NCBI GenBank assembly: GCA_040954595.2
Contig: JBECUI020000035.1
Span: 1-64,000 of the forward strand
DNA length: 64,000 nucleotides
Reading direction: 5' to 3'
From: Balanoglossus misakiensis
Taxonomy: Eukaryota; Hemichordata
The translations under genes and the position numbers were made by a program. Each line of letters begins with the position of its first letter. Within the stretch, counting starts at the first letter, position 1. The notes under the pieces were generated by a model, which worked only from the letters and a program-made list of their open reading frames with translations, was not told the DNA's origin and did not search any database. Below, in pieces: positions 57,071 to 64,000 of this stretch.

Positions 57071-58100
57071 CAGGATTAGATTACTTCCATTTGGCAGTAG
57101 CATATAAGTGTAATGGTGTAGAAAGTTTATCCTGTTTACTGAAAGAGGAATTGCAAGAGAAACCATGTGTTATAAAAAAAAACTAGAAGATATTAAATAG
57201 CCTTAGTAAACATTTCCCAGAAACATTTCAATGAACAGTTACCATAATGTACTTTACATTAGAGTCAGAGGTGACTAAAAGGCTAATATTGTCATTTGTG
57301 AAATGTACACAATTGTATTTATATTGTCGGTGAACTGTTTAGCTGTGTTGTCAGTTATGTTGAGCTTATTAGATTGGGTGATTGTCTTATTGGGTGAGTG
57401 GTGTCACTGTCTGTCACTTTTCTTTACTGAAACCACGGGGCCAATTACTTTGAAATTTAGTATGCAGGTTCCTAGGGTGAAGTTGGTAGAGTTTATGTAA
57501 ATTGTGGTGAAATGTGTAATTTTTGATCAATTTTAGTTGTGTTTAGTTAAATTCTTTGTACAATTACTTTGAAATTTAGTGTGTAGGTCCTTGGGGTTGA
57601 TTTTACTGGAATTTGCTCAATTTGTGACAGAATGTGGAATATGTTATTTCGGAAGCAATTGCTTGTTTGGTCTTTTTTATTTCATAAACCAGATACTGTG
57701 ATTGTTTTTCTGTTCTTTTTTGTATGTGTGTCTATTTTCACAATTGAAATAAATTAATATAAGGCTATATAAAATAAATTGGTGTTTTATGCTTTTTATT
57801 ATTGATATTGTTTGTATGGTTGATATCAGATATCATATGTCTTATAGTGAGAAAGAAACCACTACACAATCCCTAGTAGTATTTGTGGTAATATATCTGT
57901 TTTGAGAATATAGCCCATTAGTATATTGTAGTCTTTGTACAACTTTTCTTCAAAATGTGTTATATGAACAAATAAAATATGGCAAGAAGATGAATTGTTT
58001 CGAAGAATGAATCATAATAAACAGTAGAATTTGGTCAATTTTTGTACAGGCATAAAGAAATAGCTTGTACATGAGCTTGCACGACGGTATTTGGTCAATA
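57070..58100. other. AT-rich stretch with short diverged direct repeats
   Basis: TTACTTTGAAATTTAGTATG at about 57,447 and TTACTTTGAAATTTAGTGTG at about 57,562 begin two copies of a ~115-bp unit that also resembles sequence at 16.8-17.1 kb. No gene is supported. Confidence 0.4.
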
Positions 58101-58108
58101 CAGGGCGC

Positions 58109-58397
58109 ATGTATGTATGTATGTATGTATGTATGTATGTATGTATGTATGTATGTATGTATGTATGTAGGTATGTATGTATGTATGTATGTATGTATGT
58201 ATGTATGTATGTATGTATGTATGCATGCATGCATGTATGTATGTATGTATGTATGTATGTATGTATGTATGTATGTATGTATGTATGTATGTATGTATGT
58301 ATGTATGTATGTATGTATGTATGTATGTATGTATGTATGTATGTATGTATGTATGTATGTATGTATGTATGTATGTATGTATGTATGTATGTATGTA
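58109..58397. repeat. (ATGT)n array, about 289 bp
   Basis: About 70 ATGT units with few interruptions (one GTAGG at about 58,167, one CATGCATGC at about 58,222). It is followed by ACCTATCTAACACACAACAC, the same flank as the 56-kb array. It yields open frames in several phases that are not genes. Confidence 0.95.
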
Positions 58398-58786
58398 CCT
58401 ATCTAACACACAACACACACTGTGTATATTTGTTGGGCATTTTGGTTTTCTACCACATATCTCAGTAGTTTCCATGCCATAGTGACTCTTCAGTTTTACA
58501 TAATGATATCCAATATAACCCAATCTACTATTAATGCGATTTTTTTTTTCATTTTGATTGTGGAAATGGTTAAAAATGAAAAACATCTGAATTTGTACTT
58601 TAATAAATATAAGCTATATAGTATTTTAAAATGGTCATAAATTTATGTTAACATGGCAAAACATGTTTTAGTGTTTATGTATACTTGTTTAATATAGAGA
58701 AATAATTGTACAAATAAAATGACAACTTACTTTTGCTTTTAAAAATAATTAAAAATGGTAATGTTTCTTGAGATATACCAGGGTTT

Positions 58787-59012
58787 CTAGAATATAGAGG
58801 GCGCTGGCACGGGAACATTTGATGGTTGTCCCCAATACAACATTCTGGTATCATGTTTTATCATCTGTGGACATTTGGCAGCGATATCCAACAGGATGTG
58901 CATAAAATCCCGAGAAGGTCTTCTCGTTGTATTGCTTCTTGAGATATTGAAACTGTCTTGAATCCCAACGCGAATGTGATGGTGATGCGTATGTTGTTGC
59001 ACGTAGTCACAT
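58787..59012 (-). other. Unclassified minus-strand ORF with coding bias
   Basis: The frame GIQDSFNISRSNTTRRPSRD, then FMHILLDIAAKCPQMIKHD, closes at TAG 58,787. It is more GC- and CpG-rich than its neighbourhood. An in-frame TGA lies upstream near 59,020, and no convincing acceptor or start codon is seen, so it may be a terminal exon or a transposable-element remnant. Confidence 0.25.
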
Positions 59013-59975
59013 CCGAAAACGAATCAAGTGCTCTTGTTGTTCAGCAGCTGAATATAGGTTAGTGGGATATGTGTATATTCTCGTGGTTATTTTTAATGAG
59101 TATAAATGACAGAATCGGTGGTTTGAACGTGTAAGAGTTGATGGTATTGGTTATGTAGTTGTGTTTTATCTAATGGTAGTGTGATTTTAATTGTGTATGA
59201 GGCGATGGCAGTTTTGTCAGGCTTTTTTTATTTTCGTGTCGAGCGACATCCAATATGGCGGTTGTCGTTATATACTGAAAGGGTTTCGTTTGTATGCATG
59301 TTTTGGCAAATTGTATATATGTTAAGATGGTGAAGTTTGCTTGAAGGAATAGAAACATCAGAGGCTGGGTACATCGGAGTTTCTATTTCATTCCATACAA
59401 GTTGAAATTAAGCTTATTTTTGGAGTGTATACAGGTACATATGATTATTTAGAAACGGTTTTAGGCAAGTGAATCTGCTGAATTCGGGCGATCGGTCTTG
59501 TATCGTGTGTATGAAACGTACAAGCAGTGGTAGGATATTATTTTGGGATGTGTACTTCAATAGTTTCCATGTCTCTTATATGTATTTGTCAAAAAATAAA
59601 CAGTAGTAAAAATGGATTGTATTTTCCATTATTTTTTCTGTTAATATTGTATGTTTACATGACCAAAAGCCTTAAGGTTTTCATTGGAATTTATATCAGG
59701 GTAATCAATTTGTTTATGATAATTATTTGCTTCAAATATGGAACAATCTGTGTGAGTACATAACAGAAACATTGCTAGATAATTTGACATTTGAATTGTT
59801 CGTAAGAATGTGAGGACAAGCATAGAATTGGCCAAATTATGCTGGTGACCACTCTGTTTAGTGTGTATGCTTTCTAGTCGTGACAGGCATGTTAAAAACA
59901 TAGACAATGAAATCTGGTTGGAGCATGAAAAGTAGAGTTGACTTGTTAACATATTTTGATGCCATGAAACCATTT
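59013..59975. other. Intergenic stretch, no supported gene
   Basis: T-rich plus strand. Open frames of 60-127 codons exist but lack domains and splice support. The last 20 bp run into the 617-bp repeat. Confidence 0.4.
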
Positions 59976-61826
59976 TGTGGACAGGACAATTTATGTGACC
60001 AAGAATTGATTTTCTGAATATCACAAGGTTGATAGTGAATTCATTGTAATTTGTTGTCCTGTTTAAGTAGTGGGGTTATTGTAAAAAAATCATCATTCGC
60101 TATCTTGTACTTGGAGTGATGTCATCTCGACATTGATACATTATGGCTATTGAGAGGTGTGTGTTATGCAGGCAAGTGTATATCTTGATGTACTTGTTTA
60201 AATACACAATTATACTTAATGATTTAATTTAAAAGTTTTGTTTATTTTCTTGACAGTTTTGGCTACCAAAGAGTTCTCAAGGTGAGTGTTGGTGTACATC
60301 AGTGCAAAGTATCATGTACAAACTAAGAGATCAACACACTCAAATGTGTATTGTGTCGTGTACGAATTAGTTTCGTAAATCATTTGTAGATGACGTGTTT
60401 AGTTTTGTGGTAAGTGACACTGAGGTTTCAGATCGGATAGGATGATTGTCCAGTGCCATGCATTGTGTGTTAACATGTGAAAGCACTAGCCTAATTTGTT
60501 TGAAATTTGGTATTCAGGGATGATGTAAGAAAAAATAATTTTAACAGTTCATAGAATCAGTGTTTATTAATACTTCAAAAAGGTATGTGACTTGTGGACA
60601 GGACAATTTATGTGACCAAGAATTGATTTTCTGAATATCACAAGGTTGATAGTGAATTCATTGTAATTTGTTGTCCTGTTTAAGTAGTGGGGTTATTGTA
60701 AAAAAATCATCATTCGCTATCTTGTACTTGGAGTGATGTCATCTCGACATTGATACATTATGGCTATTGAGAGGTGTGTGTTATGCAGGCAAGTGTATAT
60801 CTTGATGTACTTGTTTAAATACACAATTATACTTAATGATTTAATTTAAAAGTTTTGTTTATTTTCTTGACAGTTTTGGCTACCAAAGAGTTCTCAAGGT
60901 GAGTGTTGGTGTACATCAGTGCAAAGTATCATGTACAAACTAAGAGATCAACACACTCAAATGTGTATTGTGTCGTGTACGAATTAGTTTCGTAAATCAT
61001 TTGTAGATGACGTGTTTAGTTTTGTGGTAAGTGACACTGAGGTTTCAGATCGGATAGGATGATTGTCCAGTGCCATGCATTGTGTGTTAACATGTGAAAG
61101 CACTAGCCTAATTTGTTTGAAATTTGGTATTCAGGGATGATGTAAGAAAAAATAATTTTAACAGTTCATAGAATCAGTGTTTATTAATACTTCAAAAAGG
61201 TATGTGACTTGTGGACAGGACAATTTATGTGACCAAGAATTGATTTTCTGAATATCACAAGGTTGATAGTGAATTCATTGTAATTTGTTGTCCTGTTTAA
61301 GTAGTGGGGTTATTGTAAAAAAATCATCATTCGCTATCTTGTACTTGGAGTGATGTCATCTCGACATTGATACATTATGGCTATTGAGAGGTGTGTGTTA
61401 TGCAGGCAAGTGTATATCTTGATGTACTTGTTTAAATACACAATTATACTTAATGATTTAATTTAAAAGTTTTGTTTATTTTCTTGACAGTTTTGGCTAC
61501 CAAAGAGTTCTCAAGGTGAGTGTTGGTGTACATCAGTGCAAAGTATCATGTACAAACTAAGAGATCAACACACTCAAATGTGTATTGTGTCGTGTACGAA
61601 TTAGTTTCGTAAATCATTTGTAGATGACGTGTTTAGTTTTGTGGTAAGTGACACTGAGGTTTCAGATCGGATAGGATGATTGTCCAGTGCCATGCATTGT
61701 GTGTTAACATGTGAAAGCACTAGCCTAATTTGTTTGAAATTTGGTATTCAGGGATGATGTAAGAAAAAATAATTTTAACAGTTCATAGAATCAGTGTTTA
61801 TTAATACTTCAAAAAGGTATGTGACT
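59976..61826. repeat. 617-bp tandem repeat, three units
   Basis: TTGTGGACAGGACAATTTAT begins units at about 59,976, 60,593 and 61,210, with an exact 617-bp period and no differences that I noticed. The third unit ends at AGGTATGTGACTTG, where unique sequence (AATGTGTGCAG) follows. Each unit holds a sequence shaped like a short exon: TTTTCTTGACAG, 25 nt, then GTGAGT. Confidence 0.95.
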
Positions 61827-61999
61827 TGAATGTGTGCAGTACATCATTGTGCTATGTGGTGTTAACACCATTGAATAGTGCCATTACTTACAGCAATCTT
61901 ACAGCAATGGCTTCAGTAAAACATTGAGTATGATTTGTGTGATTCCTGATACCCCTGTCTTGTCATTTGTGATGTTTTACTGTGTACTTTTTGAAATAA

Positions 62000-63010
62000 A
62001 GAAACTGGTGTGTTAGTTGAATATGTCAGTGAGTGAATGTGCAATTGGACAGTGTGTTGGCAGTTAGTGGAGATAAAAAATCCTCATGGTGTAATGGTTA
62101 ACACACTTGTCACTTTGTGATAAGAGATCCAGGTTCGATTCCTGGTGGGGATGATGAAAAAAAGAGTCCATTAGCTGTGTGTTTGAGTATGAGTGTAATA
62201 TATGTATGTACGTATTTATGCATGTATGTAGCCAGCAAACACACAAAACATATTGTGTATATTCAATTCCATACAGTGTTTGATAATAAATATGTTGCTG
62301 TTTTACAATTTGGCATTCACTGCTGATAATTAGGTTTCCATAGATACAAGCGGAATGCAATAGAAGAGGGATAACCATATACATGTATAGAAAAGGTAGG
62401 TTACCCCTTCCCCTATCATCCAAATACTACCACAGAGGGTGCTATACTATATGACCATCAACTGAGTATCATTCAAATACTCTGTGCACAGTGGGTAAAT
62501 ACACATTTGTTTTTAGGAGACTTTCATCAGTTGCAGTAAAATACAACATGACTACACTATATACACCAATGAGAATGGCCATGTAATTCAGAGAGTGCTT
62601 GATATTAAAACTGTATCATAGTTGTGGCCTTTACTGCTGATAATTAGTTTACCATAGATACAAGCCCAATGCAACAGGACAGGGATAAACATATGCAAAG
62701 ACAAGATTAAACCCCACCTCCATAATCAAAATACTACCGCAGAGGGCGCTATACTATATGACCATCAACTGAGTATCATTCAAATACTCTGTGCACAGTG
62801 GGTAAAGACACATTTGTTTTTTTAGGAGACTTTCATCAGTTGCAGTAAAATACAACGTGACTACACTATATACACCAATGAGAATGGCCGTGTAATTCAG
62901 AGAGTGCTTGATATTAAAACTGTTTCATAGTTGTGGCCTTTACTGCTGATAATAGGTTACCATAGATACAAGCCCAATGCAACAGGACAGGGATAAACAT
63001 ATGCAAAGGC
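62000..63010. repeat. Inverted-pair block, right copy
   Basis: Reverse counterpart of 55,180-56,450: GTGCAATTGGACAGTGTG, tRNA-like head, short ATGT tract, then two ~315-bp direct units (62,290-62,630 and 62,630-63,010) sharing CTATATGACCATCAACTGAG and GTGCACAGTGGGTAAA. The two direct units are close to identical. Confidence 0.75.
62080..62152 (+). repeat. tRNA-like SINE head (73 nt), plus strand
   Basis: Acceptor ATCCTCA / TGGGGAT (one G-T pair), D stem GTGT/ACAC perfect, T stem CCAGG/CCTGG perfect, A box TGGTGTAATGG, B box GGTTCGATTCC. The anticodon loop ACTTTGT has C at the position of T33. A GATGAAAAAAAGAGTCCATT tail and an ATGT tract follow, as in the copy at 56.3 kb. Could be mistaken for a tRNA gene by a scanner. 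Confidence 0.65.
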
Positions 63011-63039
63011 AAGATTAAACCCCACCTCTGTAATCAAAA

Positions 63040-63384
63040 TAATAATAATAATAATAATAATTTATTTGTATAGTGTCAGTATCCACAAAAATGTGATCAA
63101 TGACGCTTAAAGCAAAAGTACAATACAACAAATGGCTAAAAAACAGATTTAAAAAGTAAAGTTTTAACATTTGATTTAAAAACAGATAAGTCTGGTGCCT
63201 GGCGAATGGTAAGTGGAAGATTATTCCAAAGAATTGGAGCAGCAACAGTAAAAGCACGATCACCATAACTTTTGGTGCGTGATCGAACAAGGCAGAGTTT
63301 GAACTGATCAGCTGACCTTAAATTGCGACACGGAACATATAGATTAGTCATGCTAGAAAGATAGATTGCGCCAGTGGGGATGCA
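63040..63384 (-). pseudogene. 5'-truncated LINE: ORF2 C-terminus and 3' tail
   Basis: Minus-strand frame: AIYLSSMTNLYVPCRNLRSA, RSRTKSYGDRAFTVAAPILW, NNLPLTIRQAPDLSVFKSN and KTLLFKSVF with stop at 63,136. RNLRSAD..., YGDRAF..AAP.LWN.LP..IR and the F...LKT.LF end are the hallmark C-terminus of CR1/Jockey-like non-LTR retrotransposons. An (AAT)n tract at 63,040-63,062 lies in the 3' tail position. Everything upstream of the last ~80 residues is missing. Confidence 0.85.
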
Positions 63385-63807
63385 AGCCCAATTATCGATG
63401 AGTCGGAATCACAACCAGACACTTGGAAGTTGAGAACAATAACCAGTTTAATCGATACACTTCGTCGATCGATATATAAACATACATAGAGCAATGGCGG
63501 TCCAGCGGGGAAGGAGAGGACCGAGCATGCGCAAAAGGAACAAAAGTATAAACTAGTAACTACGAGTGAGGGCGTGCTACCGAACGCACTCCAGCAACAC
63601 TAATGGAATGGCGTAGCCACCTTCTCTTACATCCACTTCTCTTTCTGTCCATCGAGCAGGAAAAAAATTTGACACAGGAAATGTGAGCATAAAATGCAAA
63701 GAAAAACATGAACATGCATGTTGACTGAGTCCTACAAAAGTCAAAAGCTGCAATGAAAGTGAGAACATGAAAGTCAATAAATATAAATGGGAGTACTGGG
63801 GGCAACA
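63385..63807 (-). mobile_element. Probable 3' LTR of an LTR retrotransposon
   Basis: On the minus strand the block after the pol stop starts TGTTGCCCCCAGTACTCCC (63,807) and ends near GATAATTGGGCTTGCA (about 63,385), the TG...CA form of an LTR. The limits are approximate because the second LTR lies outside the window. It abuts the truncated LINE, so one element probably inserted into the other. Confidence 0.45.
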
Positions 63808-63840
63808 CTGTTCAGCACAAAAATATAAAGGTCTGAAACT

Positions 63841-64000
63841 CTAAAAGTTCACTTCATAGTCATCAAAGCGGGTGGGACGACGGCGAGCGCGGGTGGATTT
63901 TCTTGTACCCTCAGTGGTGAGAGGTTGATCTGGTCGACTATCTTCAGCAGGAGCTGACATGTCAGTGGTTTCCATGGGGCTGCACACTGTGGGTTGGATA
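63841..64000 (-). CDS. C-terminus of LTR-retrotransposon pol, runs off window
   Basis: The open minus-strand frame ends at TAG 63,841-63,843 with TRKSTRARRRPTRFDDYEVN F. A basic R-S-T-R-x-R-x-x-P-x-R-F-x-D-Y/F end is typical of the pol polyprotein of Ty3/Gypsy- and BEL-type elements, just before the 3' LTR. Only about 52 residues are inside the window. Confidence 0.55.
   Translation of the reverse strand, partial: IQPTVCSPMETTDMSAPAEDSRPDQPLTTEGTRKSTRARRRPTRFDDYEVNF

Noticed and set aside
58065-58586. Long ORFs of repeating MYVC or HTYI tetrapeptides (also at 16.2 and 56.0-56.3 kb)
   Set aside because: A 4-bp microsatellite has a 12-bp coding period and stays open in several frames on both strands; no gene structure supports them.
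60500-61160. A 7-nt microexon (GGATGAT) between TATTCAG and GTAAGA in each 617-bp unit
   Set aside because: The preceding sequence (TTTGAAATTTGGTATTCAGG) matches a dispersed repeat phrase seen at 57.4 and 16.8 kb, so the acceptor-like look is probably coincidental.
62080-62152. Functional tRNA gene
   Set aside because: The fold is good, but T33 is missing in the anticodon loop, and the same unit recurs at 56.3 kb within a repeated block with an A-rich/microsatellite tail, so it is a SINE head.

Overview
The window is eukaryotic: short exons with GT/AG junctions, long AT-rich introns and dense interspersed repeats. It most likely comes from an invertebrate deuterostome (hemichordate, amphioxus or echinoderm type). 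That placement is inferred from the one well-supported gene, a membrane-anchored pentraxin/HYR/Sushi/GCC2/EGF receptor resembling part of SVEP1, and from LINE, LTR and tRNA-SINE remnants typical of such genomes. I cannot name the species. All gene models are read by eye from splice signals, reading phase and domain cysteines.

Layout. About 1.65-21.2 kb is a very large, interrupted inverted repeat. Its left arm runs about 1.65-7.08 kb and its right arm about 14.10-21.19 kb; both inner ends carry the same promoter-like module. The ~7 kb centre holds plus-strand gene pieces: a TATA box with a signal-peptide exon (7.54-7.70 kb), a possible second exon that would complete a 62-residue secreted peptide precursor (8.67-8.76 kb), two 3' exons of a pentraxin-type domain (9.30-9.43 and 10.46-10.51 kb), and a compact intronless 110-residue ORF with its own AATAAA (13.13-13.49 kb). 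A foldback insertion (17.39-18.68 kb) interrupts the right arm.

From 22.9 to 26.4 kb there are two satellites: 160-bp units, then 26 units of 82-86 bp with a block structure. Next come a decayed LTR element and a frameshifted LINE reverse transcriptase with a YADD box (26.7-27.6 kb), a 450-bp foldback element (30.21-30.66 kb) and featureless AT-rich DNA.

The main gene is on the minus strand, 41.4 down to 32.3 kb: 15 exons with matching phases at every junction, giving about 861 residues of the C-terminal part of a type I membrane protein. Domain order is LamG/pentraxin, HYR, Sushi, a module with an RRKR furin-type site, four GCC2/ephrin-receptor-like repeats, two EGF domains, one transmembrane helix, and a cytoplasmic tail with an NPMY motif. 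Its 5' exons are not identified. Just upstream, a 4,999-bp segment containing the first LamG exon is tandemly duplicated almost perfectly (40,827-45,825 and 45,826-50,824). The duplicated DNA is mostly copies of a ~1.2-1.5 kb repeat (TTAAAGCTGC start, GGGCCC hairpin end) loaded with AGGTCAAAGGTCA nuclear-receptor-type DR1 motifs; further copies run to 53.0 kb.

From 53 to 64 kb there are weak minus-strand exon candidates (53.5-54.7 and 58.8 kb), a pair of inverted blocks with tRNA-like heads and long tetranucleotide arrays (55-56.4 and 62-63 kb), three exact-period 617-bp repeats each carrying a possible 25-nt microexon (59.98-61.83 kb), and a LINE 3' end beside an LTR retrotransposon whose pol C-terminus runs off the window.
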